Source: AP-15 sp963777435 (GTDB lineage Bacteria; Pseudomonadota; Alphaproteobacteria; ATCC43930; CGMCC-115725). From it: 64,000 bases of DNA. Of this stretch, positions 34,189-43,014 are shown piece by piece. Position numbers and translations under genes: made by a program. The number at the start of each line of letters is the position of its first letter. Positions within the stretch are counted from its first letter, which is position 1. Below the pieces are notes generated by a model. The model had not been told where the DNA came from. It saw nothing but the letters and a program-made list of their open reading frames with translations, and did not search any database. The DNA is taken from NCBI GenBank assembly GCA_963777435.1, contig CAVZQT010000003.1, positions 2,046,001 to 2,110,000 on the forward strand, read 5' to 3'.

Positions 34189-34267
34189 TCATCATTCCGG
34201 GCGCTTCTTGTACGGCTGGGGTCGGCACCTATAATGAGCCGATGTCATTTCGCGGTCCGGGAGAAAA

Positions 34268-34768
34268 ATGCGAATGGGCGAGGCCGGTGCGGCGGTAGGG
34301 ATCATCATGGGCAGCCAATCCGATTGGCGGACCATGGGCCACGCCGCGGCAACCCTCGACCGTCTGGCAATTGGCCATGAGGCCCGTATCGTATCGGCGC
34401 ACCGCACGCCCGATCGGTTATACGATTACGCTCGAACCGCGCGCGAACGCGGCCTCAAAGTCATTATCGCCGGGGCCGGCGGGGCCGCGCACTTGCCCGG
34501 CATGGCTGCAGCGTTGACATCGCTGCCGGTGCTTGGCGTCCCGATCGAAAGCCGCGTGCTGAAGGGCGTCGACAGTTTGTTGTCGATCGTCCAGATGCCG
34601 GCCGGAATCCCGGTTGCGACCTTCGCGATCGGCGAGGCGGGGGCGATCAACGCGGCATTGTTCGCCGCGGCGATCCTCGGCCTTTCCGATAGCGCTGCGG
34701 CGGCGAGCATTGAATCGTGGCGGCAGGCGCAGACCGAGCGTGTCGCCGAGCGACCGGATCCGGCCTGA
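34268..34768 (+). CDS. purE: N5-carboxyaminoimidazole ribonucleotide mutase
   Basis: 166 residues. Class I PurE converts N5-CAIR to CAIR in purine synthesis. GIIMGSQSDWRTM at about 11-23, SAHRTPDRLYDYA and the glycine loop IAGAGGAAHLPGMAA are the family signatures, with VPIESRVLKGVDSLLSIVQM. The stop overlaps the purK start by one base (TGATG), so the two are translationally coupled. Confidence 0.97.
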   Translation: MRMGEAGAAVGIIMGSQSDWRTMGHAAATLDRLAIGHEARIVSAHRTPDRLYDYARTARERGLKVIIAGAGGAAHLPGMAAALTSLPVLGVPIESRVLKGVDSLLSIVQMPAGIPVATFAIGEAGAINAALFAAAILGLSDSAAAASIESWRQAQTERVAERPDPA

Positions 34769-35847
34769 TGCCGGCGGAAGTGCTGGCCCCGGGAGCCACG
34801 ATCGGGATATTGGGGGGCGGTCAGCTCGGGCGGATGACAGCGCTCGCGGCCGCCCGGCTAGGGTTCCGCTGCCAGGTCTTTGCGACCGAGGCAGACAGCC
34901 CTACGGAGCAGGTCTGCGGCAACGCGACGGTCGCCGAATACGAGAATTGCGAAGCGCTCGATCGGTTCGCGGCCACCATCGATATTGCGACGTTCGAGTT
35001 TGAAAACATCCCGGCCGAAGCGGTGCGCCGGGTAGCAGCCTCAAAGCCAGTGCTACCGCGACCCGAGATCCTTGAAATTAGCCAGGATCGGTTACGCGAA
35101 AAGGATTTTTTGCGGTCGATCGACATCCCGACGACGGCCTACCGGGAAATTTCCGATGCGACGGCGCTGGCGCGGGCAATGCACGATTTCGGCTATCCCG
35201 CAGTGCTGAAGAGCGTGCGCATGGGGTATGACGGCAAAGGCCAGGTGACCTTGACCCCCGAGACAAAACCGCCCGAGGCGTGGAGACAAATGGGCGGCGA
35301 AATCGGCATTCTCGAAGCCTTTGTCGATTTCGCCTGTGAGATTTCGGTCATCGTCGCGCGCGGGCGCAACGGCGCCTGGGCGACCTATCCGCCGGTCGAA
35401 AACCAGCACAGCCATCACATTCTCGACACGACGATTGCGCCGGCCCGGATCGCGATCGAGACCGCGATGCGCGCCGAGGCAATCGCCCGCCACGTCGCCG
35501 AAAAGCTGGACCTCGTCGGCGTGCTGGCTGTCGAGATGTTCGTGACGCAATCGGGTGAGGTACTCGTCAACGAGCTGGCGCCGCGGCCGCACAATTCGGG
35601 GCACTGGACGATCGACGCCTGCGTCACAAGCCAGTTCGAGCAGCTGGTGCGGGCATTATGCGGACTGCCGCTCGGTTCGGTCGAGCATCATTCTGACGCG
35701 GTGATGAAGAATTTGCTCGGCAACGACGTCGGGAAATGGCGCGAGGCGCTCGCCGATCCGTTCGCCAAACTGCATCTCTACGGCAAGCACGAGATCCAGC
35801 CCGGCCGCAAGATGGGCCACGTCACCCGACTGGTTCCGCGGCGTTAG
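34768..35847 (+). CDS. purK: N5-carboxyaminoimidazole ribonucleotide synthase
   Basis: 359-residue ATP-grasp enzyme that carboxylates AIR with bicarbonate and ATP. The N-terminus GATIGILGGGQLGRMTALAA, the ATP-grasp segments FGYPAVLKSVRMGYDGKGQ and ILEAFVDFACEISVIVARG, and NELAPRPHNSGHWTIDAC are diagnostic. The ATG at 34768 overlaps the purE stop; the open frame upstream lies inside purE. A purE-purK pair without purD or purM nearby is normal. Confidence 0.97.
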   Translation: MPAEVLAPGATIGILGGGQLGRMTALAAARLGFRCQVFATEADSPTEQVCGNATVAEYENCEALDRFAATIDIATFEFENIPAEAVRRVAASKPVLPRPEILEISQDRLREKDFLRSIDIPTTAYREISDATALARAMHDFGYPAVLKSVRMGYDGKGQVTLTPETKPPEAWRQMGGEIGILEAFVDFACEISVIVARGRNGAWATYPPVENQHSHHILDTTIAPARIAIETAMRAEAIARHVAEKLDLVGVLAVEMFVTQSGEVLVNELAPRPHNSGHWTIDACVTSQFEQLVRALCGLPLGSVEHHSDAVMKNLLGNDVGKWREALADPFAKLHLYGKHEIQPGRKMGHVTRLVPRR

Positions 35848-35864
35848 GCTCTTTTCTTCGCCGC

Positions 35865-36503
35865 TTAGCGAAGCGGGCGCAACAAACGTAGCGGGTTCGG
35901 CAGTCGCTCGGCGATGGTTTCGAGGTCGCGGCGAAGGCGGCCGACGCGGGCGACACCAGCAAGACGGCGGTCGACAAAAGCGCGAGTATCGGCAAACCCC
36001 TCGGACCGGTCTTCGATCCAATACATTACCGCCGCGGTGTAGATGCCCGCCAATGTTGCGCGCTTTGTGTAAAAACTGAAGTCGGTGGCGGTATCGCCGG
36101 CGGCATACCACATCGCGTCGACAGTGTCGTAGACGAGACGGGCAGCGAGCGGGGTATTATGCGGCATGGCAAGTACAGTCAGCGCCCGGCGGACCAATTC
36201 CCGCCATGGTTCGATGACATCGAAGCGGGTCGCGATGGCGCCGGCAATCCGGTCAGCGACGCGCGCATGCGGCGACGGTACGGCTTCTAATCGGTCGAGC
36301 ATCTGCTGGTCGGCCCAGTGACTAAAGGCGGCGATCAGATCAGCGGCGCCGCCCGGAAATAGCGCGAACGCCTCTTCCGCGCCGATGCCGCAGCGGCGCG
36401 CCGCCGCGCGCAACGCCAAACGCGACCAGCCGTCAAACGGCACCTCAGGCAACATCGCCTCGATCAGCGAGGCACGCTGTTTTTCGGCGAGCGGGCTTTT
36501 CAT
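35865..36503 (-). CDS. COQ9 family protein
   Basis: 212 residues. COQ9 is a lipid-binding TetR-like-fold protein that helps hydroxylation in ubiquinone synthesis. EVPFDGWSRLALRAAARRCG near the N-terminus is the TetR-like region. The C-terminal lipid-binding part has DTATDFSFYTKRATLAGIYT and YWIEDRSEGFADT, the most conserved COQ9 motif. The start overlaps the deformylase stop by 4 bp (ATGA). Confidence 0.94.
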   Translation of the reverse strand: MKSPLAEKQRASLIEAMLPEVPFDGWSRLALRAAARRCGIGAEEAFALFPGGAADLIAAFSHWADQQMLDRLEAVPSPHARVADRIAGAIATRFDVIEPWRELVRRALTVLAMPHNTPLAARLVYDTVDAMWYAAGDTATDFSFYTKRATLAGIYTAAVMYWIEDRSEGFADTRAFVDRRLAGVARVGRLRRDLETIAERLPNPLRLLRPLR

Positions 36504-37063
36504 GCCGGTTGGGTCTCGTTCAGAAACGCGGCGAGATCGATTGGATGGCGCTGCAACTCTTCAACAAAGAACAGATGCCTCTGATCGACGAGCCGCTGCG
36601 GATAAAGAATGCCGTCGAGATGGTCGCATTCGTGTTGCACCACGCGGGCGTGAAAGCCCTCGACCTCCTGCTCGATCAATTCGCCCTCCATCCCGGTTGC
36701 ACGATAGCGAATCCGCAGATGACGCGGGACGACGCCGCGCAGGCCAGGCACCGACAAACACCCCTCCCAGCCAAAGGCACGCTCGTTACCGAGCAATTCC
36801 ACTTCAGGATTGATCAACACTGTCAGATCCTGGGCCACATCGTTCGGCAGACCGCTCAGCCTCTCGCCGGAGACAAAGAAGACGACGATACGCCAAGGCT
36901 GATGGATCTGCGGTGCGGCGAGACCGGTACCGTTCGCGTCCTCCATCGTCTCGATCATGTCGTCGACGAGCCGCCGCACCCACAGGGCAGTTGGATGATC
37001 GACTTTCGCGGCCGCGCGACGCAGCACCGGATTGCCCATACGGGCGATTTTGAATAGAGCCAT
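36500..37063 (-). CDS. def: Peptide deformylase
   Basis: 187 residues. It removes the formyl group from nascent proteins using a metal ion. The three motifs are present: GTGLAAPQI (45-53), EGCLSVP (metal ligand Cys102) and QHECDHLDG (ligands His144 and His148, catalytic Glu145). This is the first gene of the def-COQ9 unit and is divergent from rpsU. The chromosome may carry a second deformylase, because def is usually next to fmt, which is absent here. Confidence 0.96.
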   Translation of the reverse strand: MALFKIARMGNPVLRRAAAKVDHPTALWVRRLVDDMIETMEDANGTGLAAPQIHQPWRIVVFFVSGERLSGLPNDVAQDLTVLINPEVELLGNERAFGWEGCLSVPGLRGVVPRHLRIRYRATGMEGELIEQEVEGFHARVVQHECDHLDGILYPQRLVDQRHLFFVEELQRHPIDLAAFLNETQPA

Positions 37064-37213
37064 TTAATAGATATGGAGCCCGCGGCGGCGCTGGTAAAGC
37101 GCTCGTCGATCGTCATCCGACCAACCTTCACAGCGTGCCGGTCAGGTGCTAAATAAATTTCGCAGCTGCGACAGCCGTCGCCGCATATTGCGCTTTGATG
37201 GAGAAGAGCCCCC

Positions 37214-37417
37214 GTGCAAGTCCTCGTTCGCGACAACAATGTCGATCAGGCCCTTAGGGCCCTAAAGAAAAAAATGCAGCGAGAGGGCGTATTCCGGGAA
37301 ATGAAATTGCGGCGCAGCTACGAGAAGCCCTCGGAGCGGCGGGCGCGCGAGAAGGCGGAGGCGGTCCGCCGCTATCGCAAGCTATTGCGCAAGCGCATGG
37401 AGCGCGAAGGCTACTGA
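37214..37417 (+). CDS. rpsU: 30S ribosomal protein S21
   Basis: 67 residues: MQVLVRDNNVDQALRALKKK followed by a long basic helix ending KRMEREGY. Normal length for alphaproteobacteria. Start codon is GTG at 37214, with GGAGAAG upstream. S21 lies next to the anti-Shine-Dalgarno end of 16S rRNA and helps initiation. Confidence 0.97.
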   Translation: MQVLVRDNNVDQALRALKKKMQREGVFREMKLRRSYEKPSERRAREKAEAVRRYRKLLRKRMEREGY

Positions 37418-37465
37418 TCCGTCCGTCCTCTCAGGTTGGAGGGGCACCCAGCAGGACGGAACTGG

Positions 37466-38860
37466 TCATTCCATTGCCTTGACGATTTCTTCGCACATCT
37501 TCTTGGCGTCGCCGAACAGCATCATCGTGTTGTCGCGATAGAACAGTTCGTTTTCGACCCCGGCATAACCCGAGGCCATCGAGCGCTTAACAAACAGCAC
37601 GGTCTTGGCGCGTTCGACATCGAGGATCGGCATGCCGTAGATTGGCGAATTGGGGTCGGTTTTTGCCGCCGGATTGGTCACATCATTGGCGCCGATCACA
37701 AAGGCGACGTCGGTGGACGGGAAATCGCGATTGATCTCGTCGAGTTCAAAGACTTCGTCATAGGGCACATTGGCCTCAGCCAACAGCACGTTCATGTGAC
37801 CCGGCATGCGCCCGGCCACCGGGTGGATTGCGTAACGAACCTCGACCCCGTCCTTCTTTAACAAATCGGCCATTTCGCGCAGCGCGTGCTGGGCTTGCGC
37901 CACCGCCATGCCGTAACCGGGGACGATGATGACCGAGCCGGCATTCTTTAGGATAAAGGCCGCGTCGTCGGCGCTGCCTGATCTGACCGAGCGGTCGCCG
38001 ACCCCGGCCCCGGACGCGACCACACCGCCCTCGGTGCCAAACCCGCCCAGGATGACGTTGACAATCGAGCGGTTCATCCCCTTGCACATGATGTAGCTGA
38101 GGATCGCACCCGAAGAGCCGACGAGCGCTCCAGTGACGATCAACAGGCTGTTCGACAACGTGAAGCCGATGCCGCTGGCGGCCCATCCCGAATAGGAATT
38201 CAGCATCGAGATCACGACCGGCATGTCGGCGCCGCCGATCGGCATGATCAGCAAAAAGCCGAGCGACAGCGACAGCAGCAGCGACAGCCAGAAGATCCCT
38301 GCCGCACCGGTCGCGACAAACGCCGCAATCAGCAAAACCAGCAGAACGCCAAGCCCGGCATTCAGCAGATGCTGGCCGGGAAACATCAGGGGGCGGCCGC
38401 TGACCAATCCCTGCAACTTGGCGAAGGCGACGATCGAACCGGTAAAGGTAATGGCGCCGATCGCCATACCGATCGACATCTCAACCAGACTGGCGCGCTC
38501 GATGGCGCCGGGCACACCGATGCCGAAATCCTGAGGCGCGCGGAACGCGGCCACCGCGACGCAGACCGCGGCGAGGCCAACCAGACTGTGAAACGCCGCC
38601 ACCAGCTGCGGCAGCGCCGTCATCTGAATTTCCAACGCGATGTATGTCCCGACGGCGCCGCCGATAATTATGCCGGCAATGATCAGCCAATAGCTGACCA
38701 CATTGGGAACCAGCAGCGTCGTTACGACGGCAATCACCATGCCGGCGATGCCGTAGAGATTGCCGGCCCGCGCCGTCCGCGGCGAGGACAGCCCGCGCAG
38801 CGCCAGAATGAAACAGACGGACGCGATTAGATAAAAGAAGGCAGCGAGGTTTCCGCTCAC
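37466..38860 (-). CDS. pntB: NAD(P) transhydrogenase subunit beta
   Basis: 464 residues. The N-terminal half has about nine transmembrane helices of the proton channel (domain II). The C-terminal domain III binds NADP(H): VIIVPGYGMAVAQAQHAL, VRYAIHPVAGRMPGHMNVLL, DVAFVIGANDVTNPAA and the end AKKMCEEIVKAME. The enzyme drives NADPH formation from NADH with the proton gradient. Last gene of the pntAA-pntAB-pntB operon, 11 bp after pntAB. Confidence 0.97.
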   Translation of the reverse strand: MSGNLAAFFYLIASVCFILALRGLSSPRTARAGNLYGIAGMVIAVVTTLLVPNVVSYWLIIAGIIIGGAVGTYIALEIQMTALPQLVAAFHSLVGLAAVCVAVAAFRAPQDFGIGVPGAIERASLVEMSIGMAIGAITFTGSIVAFAKLQGLVSGRPLMFPGQHLLNAGLGVLLVLLIAAFVATGAAGIFWLSLLLSLSLGFLLIMPIGGADMPVVISMLNSYSGWAASGIGFTLSNSLLIVTGALVGSSGAILSYIMCKGMNRSIVNVILGGFGTEGGVVASGAGVGDRSVRSGSADDAAFILKNAGSVIIVPGYGMAVAQAQHALREMADLLKKDGVEVRYAIHPVAGRMPGHMNVLLAEANVPYDEVFELDEINRDFPSTDVAFVIGANDVTNPAAKTDPNSPIYGMPILDVERAKTVLFVKRSMASGYAGVENELFYRDNTMMLFGDAKKMCEEIVKAME

Positions 38861-38871
38861 GAGCTACCCCG

Positions 38872-39288
38872 TTATCTTTTGCGCTGGAACATCTGCAGCA
38901 TGCGCTGGGTCACGATAAAGCCGCCGAAGATGTTCACCGCGGCGAGCGTGACGGCGACAAACCCCATGATCTTGGCGAAACTGAAGCCGAACGGCCCCGC
39001 AGCGATCAGCGCGCCGACGATGATCACGCTCGAAATCGCGTTGGTCACGCTCATCAGCGGCGAGTGCAAGGCCGGCGTCACCCGCCAGACGACGTGATAC
39101 CCGACAAAGACCGCCAGCACAAAAACCGTCAGCTCATAAACAAACGGCGTAACGCCGACCGCACTCGTCGCTCCGGTAGTCGCCTGCAAGCTGAACTGAT
39201 GGGCCAAGGCGTCGAGATCGCGCGCCAGCGCTCCGGCATGGTCGGCCAGCTCACTCGCCCGTCCAGCAATCGATCCGGGATCTGCCAT
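38872..39288 (-). CDS. pntAB: NAD(P) transhydrogenase subunit alpha, part 2 (membrane part)
   Basis: 138 residues from the ATG at 39288 (GGAG six bases before); a TTG at 39303 would overlap pntAA. Three to four helices: VYELTVFVLAVFVGYHVVWR, ALHSPLMSVTNAISSVIIVG and MGFVAVTLAAVNIFGGFIVT. These correspond to the membrane segment of the split alpha subunit. The N-terminal 50 residues are a soluble linker. Confidence 0.95.
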   Translation of the reverse strand: MADPGSIAGRASELADHAGALARDLDALAHQFSLQATTGATSAVGVTPFVYELTVFVLAVFVGYHVVWRVTPALHSPLMSVTNAISSVIIVGALIAAGPFGFSFAKIMGFVAVTLAAVNIFGGFIVTQRMLQMFQRKR

Positions 39289-39299
39289 CGTGTTCTCCG

Positions 39300-40490
39300 T
39301 CAATTATCGGCGGCGGGAGCTGCCGCGGCAGCAGGCGTCGGCGCCGGCGTCAAGGCCGGATTGACGACCGCCCCGTCGCGGGTCAAGAGGCTCGCCTTGA
39401 CAATCTCGTCATTCGCATCGATCGCCAGCTTGCCCTCTTTGTCGACGATCAAGCTCAGAAAGGACAACAAGTTGCGGGCATAGAGCTGGCTCGCATCGGC
39501 GGCAATCCGCGACGGATAGTTGAGGTGTCCGATGATCTTGACCCGATTGGCGGTTGTCACGATGTCGCCTGGCCGGCTGCCCTCGACGTTGCCGCCCGCC
39601 TCGACCGCGAGGTCGACGATCACCGATCCCGGCGCCATCTCGGCGATCATCGCTTCGGTCAACAACACCGGCGCCGGCCTTCCGGGGATCAACGCCGTGC
39701 AAATGACGACATCGGTGCGCCGCAGCGCCTCGGTGATCCTCTCGCGCTGCCGCCGCTGATAGTCCTCACCCATCTCGCGGGCATAGCCGCCGGCAGTCTC
39801 AGCGGACCGAGCGGCTTCGTCATCGACCGTGATAAAGCTAGCACCCAGGCTCTCGACCTGCTCTTTGGCGGCGGCGCGCACATCGGTCGCGGAGACGATC
39901 GCGCCAAGGCGGCGGGCCGTGGCGATCGCCTGCAATCCGGCGACGCCCGCACCCATCACCAGCACGCGCGCTGCCTTGATCGTGCCGGCCGCCGTCATCA
40001 TCATCGGGAAAGCACGATTGAATTCGTCGGCGGCGTCGATCGCGGCCTTGTAGCCGGCGAGGTTGGCCTGCGACGATAGGACATCCATCGCCTGGGCACG
40101 GGTAATGCGCGGCACCAGTTCCATGGCAAAGGCGCTGATACCGGCCTCGGCATAAGCCTCGATGTCGGCCGGGTTTTGCATCGGTTGCAGCAACCCGATC
40201 AACACCGCGCCGCGCTTCAAGAGGTGCAGCTCGTCGAGTTCCCCGGCAATACCCCGCATCGGGCGCTGCACTTTGAGCAGGATGTCGGCATCGCTCAGCG
40301 CCGCGGCTTCGTCGCCGACGATTGCAGCTCCAGCGGCGGCAAGGATCGAATCGGTAAAACCGGCAGCCTCGCCCGCCCCGCTTTCGGCGACGACATCCAA
40401 CCCGAGCCCGGCCATTCGCTTGACGCTATCGGGCGAGACTGCCACGCGGCGTTCATCCGCCCGCCTTTCTCTTACGACGGCAACCTTCAT
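39300..40490 (-). CDS. pntAA: NAD(P) transhydrogenase subunit alpha, part 1 (NAD-binding)
   Basis: 396 residues from the ATG at 40490, where the family start KVAVVRERRADERRVAVSPD begins; the frame upstream is not conserved. The NAD-binding fold shows ARVLVMGAGVAGLQAIATA, GAIVSATDVRAAAKEQVESL and PGSVIVDLAVEAGGNVEGS. The split alpha subunit is typical of alphaproteobacteria (Rhodospirillum type). First gene of the pnt operon. Confidence 0.97.
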   Translation of the reverse strand: MKVAVVRERRADERRVAVSPDSVKRMAGLGLDVVAESGAGEAAGFTDSILAAAGAAIVGDEAAALSDADILLKVQRPMRGIAGELDELHLLKRGAVLIGLLQPMQNPADIEAYAEAGISAFAMELVPRITRAQAMDVLSSQANLAGYKAAIDAADEFNRAFPMMMTAAGTIKAARVLVMGAGVAGLQAIATARRLGAIVSATDVRAAAKEQVESLGASFITVDDEAARSAETAGGYAREMGEDYQRRQRERITEALRRTDVVICTALIPGRPAPVLLTEAMIAEMAPGSVIVDLAVEAGGNVEGSRPGDIVTTANRVKIIGHLNYPSRIAADASQLYARNLLSFLSLIVDKEGKLAIDANDEIVKASLLTRDGAVVNPALTPAPTPAAAAAPAADN

Positions 40491-40763
40491 CGCAAAACGG
40501 TTCCTGAATGGACGGGCGATGCGGCGCACAATGCCGTGACAGCGGGGGTTTGTGAAGCAAGAACCCTGGCAACAGCCGCCGCAAGCGCAGACCTAGCTCG
40601 CGGCTGGCCGAGTTCTTGGCATTGCGCCGAGTGGCGGCGAGAAGCACAATTGATCAAGCTCTCGTCTCTTTCGGTCTACGTGTTACCCTGACTTTGTCGG
40701 TGTTCGCGCACCCATTTCGCATCGGATCGCGACGAAGGCGAACGAGGGTGCGGCGGCGGCTTG

Positions 40764-41381
40764 ATGCCTGGGAATAATCCTTTGGGAGGCGCGTTGTCAC
40801 TGATGCGGAGATCGGTCGAGTTGCCGGAACGGCTCACCGCGGAAAAGAGTGCGGCCGGGGGTCGGTTTGGCGATCAGTTGATCGCCGTACTGCCTCGTTT
40901 GCGCCGATTTGCGCGGGGACTGACGGGCTCGCTGGTCGAAGCCGATGATCTCGTGCAGGCGGCGTGCGAACGCGCGCTTGCTCGCCGCCACCAGTTTCAG
41001 GAGGGCACCCGCTTCGACAGCTGGATGTTCCGAATCGTGCAAACGATATGGATCGATCAAATCCGCTCACGCAAGGTACGCAAGGAAGAGTCCGAGATCC
41101 CTGAAGGGCGATTGGGTTCCGACGAGCCGGTGCGGCGAGTTGAAGCGCGGTTGGCTCTAGACGAGGTGCGGCGTGCGGTTGAACGCCTCCCCCCGGATCA
41201 GCGGACGGCACTTCTTTTGGTCACGGTCGATGGCCTCAGCTACAAGGAGGCTGCCGAGGTGGTGGAGGTTCCGGTCGGGACCATTATGAGCCGCTTGGCG
41301 CGCGCCCGACTGGCGTTACAAGCCCAACTCGAGGCCGGCGGAGCCGCAGATAGGAGTAGAAAAAATGTCGAGGCACAGTGA
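40764..41381 (+). CDS. ECF-type RNA polymerase sigma factor
   Basis: About 205 residues. Region 2 reads LPRLRRFARGLTGSLVEADD followed by LVQAACERAL and FDSWMFRIVQTIWIDQIRSR. Region 4 reads LPPDQRTALLLVTVDGLSYK and AAEVVEVPVGTIMSRLARAR. The start is uncertain: ATG 40764, or ATG 40803 after GGGAGG. The next gene, an anti-sigma factor, overlaps it by 17 bp. Such pairs respond to envelope or oxidative stress; the signal here is unknown. Confidence 0.92.
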   Translation: MPGNNPLGGALSLMRRSVELPERLTAEKSAAGGRFGDQLIAVLPRLRRFARGLTGSLVEADDLVQAACERALARRHQFQEGTRFDSWMFRIVQTIWIDQIRSRKVRKEESEIPEGRLGSDEPVRRVEARLALDEVRRAVERLPPDQRTALLLVTVDGLSYKEAAEVVEVPVGTIMSRLARARLALQAQLEAGGAADRSRKNVEAQ

Positions 41382-42234
41382 CGATCGCCTCGTCGCTTAT
41401 CTCGACGGCGAGATCGAGGCACAGGATCGACAAGAGATCGAAGCTTGGCTTGATAGCGATCCGTCGGCGCGCGCAAGGCTGGCGGCTCTTGTCGAATCGA
41501 CCGAGTTGGTGCGGCAGGCCTATGACGAGATCCTGCGCGAGCCCCTGCCCGATCGGCTAATCGCGGCAGTTCGCGGCGAGACTGCAGCCCCGTTGCTCGG
41601 TCGCGTGGTCCAGTTTACGCCTCGCGCTGAAAAGGACGCGGCGGCAGGTCGCCTGCCGCGGTGGATCGCGCTTCCGATTGCCGCGTCGCTACTGGGCTTT
41701 CTGATCGGCGGCGGGGCCGTATATCTCGGTGGGGAGAAGATGTTCTCCACCGCCGCCAACTCCACAACTCCGGCCGTCGAGGCGGCGGTCGCCAGCAATC
41801 TTTGGCTCGATAATGCCGCCGGCGCTTTCAAACTTTTCGTCGGGACAGGCGAGAATGCCCTGATCGATGTTCCAGCGACCGGCGACACCCGGGAGGCGTT
41901 GCAAAAGATCAGCCAAAGCCTGACGCAGCAGGTGCGGCTTCCCGATCTCAAACCGTGGGGATTGAACTTCCGCGGGGCGCGGCTTGTGGTGGTCGACGGC
42001 CAGCCGGCGGCACAGCTGGTTTACACGACCGATAACAAGGCGATTGGCCCGCTGGCGCTGATCATTGGCTCGACGAAACAATCCGATGTTCCTCCCACGG
42101 TCCAGCGCCGCCAGGACGTCAACATGGTTTATTGGCGGCATCAGGGCCGCGCCTATGTCCTCGCCGGCCGCGCCGATGTTGGCTATTTATGGGGGATCGG
42201 CAACGATGTAGCGTGGCAGCTCGATGCGATTTGA
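41365..42234 (+). CDS. Membrane anti-sigma factor
   Basis: 289 residues. The N-terminal part DDRLVAYLDGEIEAQDRQEI and EAWLDSDPSARARLAALVES is the anti-sigma fold. It lacks the His-x3-Cys-x2-Cys zinc site. One transmembrane segment WIALPIAASLLGFLIGGGAV lies at about 94-113, and a periplasmic domain of about 170 residues follows (NLWLDNAAGAFKLFVGTGEN, LKPWGLNFRGARLVVVDGQP). It holds the sigma factor at the membrane, and regulated proteolysis or conformational change would release it. Overlaps the sigma gene by 17 bp. Confidence 0.85.
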   Translation: MSRHSDDRLVAYLDGEIEAQDRQEIEAWLDSDPSARARLAALVESTELVRQAYDEILREPLPDRLIAAVRGETAAPLLGRVVQFTPRAEKDAAAGRLPRWIALPIAASLLGFLIGGGAVYLGGEKMFSTAANSTTPAVEAAVASNLWLDNAAGAFKLFVGTGENALIDVPATGDTREALQKISQSLTQQVRLPDLKPWGLNFRGARLVVVDGQPAAQLVYTTDNKAIGPLALIIGSTKQSDVPPTVQRRQDVNMVYWRHQGRAYVLAGRADVGYLWGIGNDVAWQLDAI

Positions 42235-42339
42235 GCGTCGTGGGGTTTCGCTGTCGCCTAGAAATTAGGGATATGGTCGCGGTTTCTCGGCAAGTTCGCC
42301 TATAAAGAGACGTGATCGTGCCCATACGGTTGAGTGTCG

Positions 42340-43014
42340 ATGCGCTTGCTCTTGATCGAAGACAACGAACGCTTCGCCGAGTTGCTCAAGCGGGGTCTCA
42401 CCGCGGCCGGATTTGTCGTCGACGTCATAGGGACCGCAGCTGACGCCATCGAGGTCCTGGAGACCAATCGGTTCGAAGTGGTCGTGCTCGACCTCGGTCT
42501 GCCCGATGCCGACGGGCTTGATGTGCTGACCGAAATGCGTCGGCGACGCGATGCGACACCGGTTTTGATCCTAACAGCTCGCGGCAGTCTTAAGGACCGG
42601 GTCAACGGGTTGGGTAGCGGCGCCGACGATTATCTAATCAAACCTTTCGCGCTTGAGGAATTGATTGCTCGGCTGCGCGCCTTGCTGCGACGCCCCGGAA
42701 ATTTGCTCGGTGTTCCTTTGGAGCTCGGGAATGTTACCCTCGATACCGTGGCGCGGCAGGTTTTCGTAGGAGAGGAGCCGATTTTCTTTTCGCCGCGGGA
42801 GATCGCGGTCCTGGAACATCTGCTGCGGCGCAGCGGCCGCGTTGTCGGAAAGAACCTGCTCGAGGGCAACCTTTATGGATTGTCCCAGGAGATCGGCTCC
42901 AACGCAGTCGAAGTCTATATCCATCGCCTGCGCAGGCGGCTGGCAGAAGTCGACGCCTCGGTTCAAATCCACACGTTGCGCGGCGTGGGGTATCTGATCT
43001 CCGAGAGAAAGTGA
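42340..43014 (+). CDS. OmpR-family response regulator
   Basis: 224 residues from the ATG at 42340 (a GTG two codons earlier is possible). The receiver domain has the phosphoacceptor Asp51 in VVVLDLGLPDADG, the acidic pair ED at 7-8 and the Lys in DYLIKPFALEEL. The C-terminal winged helix shows FFSPREIAVLEHLLRRSGRV and EVYIHRLRRRLAEVDASVQI followed by TLRGVGYLI. QseB/TctD-like. Translationally coupled to the kinase gene, whose GTG directly follows the stop. Confidence 0.93.
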   Translation: MRLLLIEDNERFAELLKRGLTAAGFVVDVIGTAADAIEVLETNRFEVVVLDLGLPDADGLDVLTEMRRRRDATPVLILTARGSLKDRVNGLGSGADDYLIKPFALEELIARLRALLRRPGNLLGVPLELGNVTLDTVARQVFVGEEPIFFSPREIAVLEHLLRRSGRVVGKNLLEGNLYGLSQEIGSNAVEVYIHRLRRRLAEVDASVQIHTLRGVGYLISERK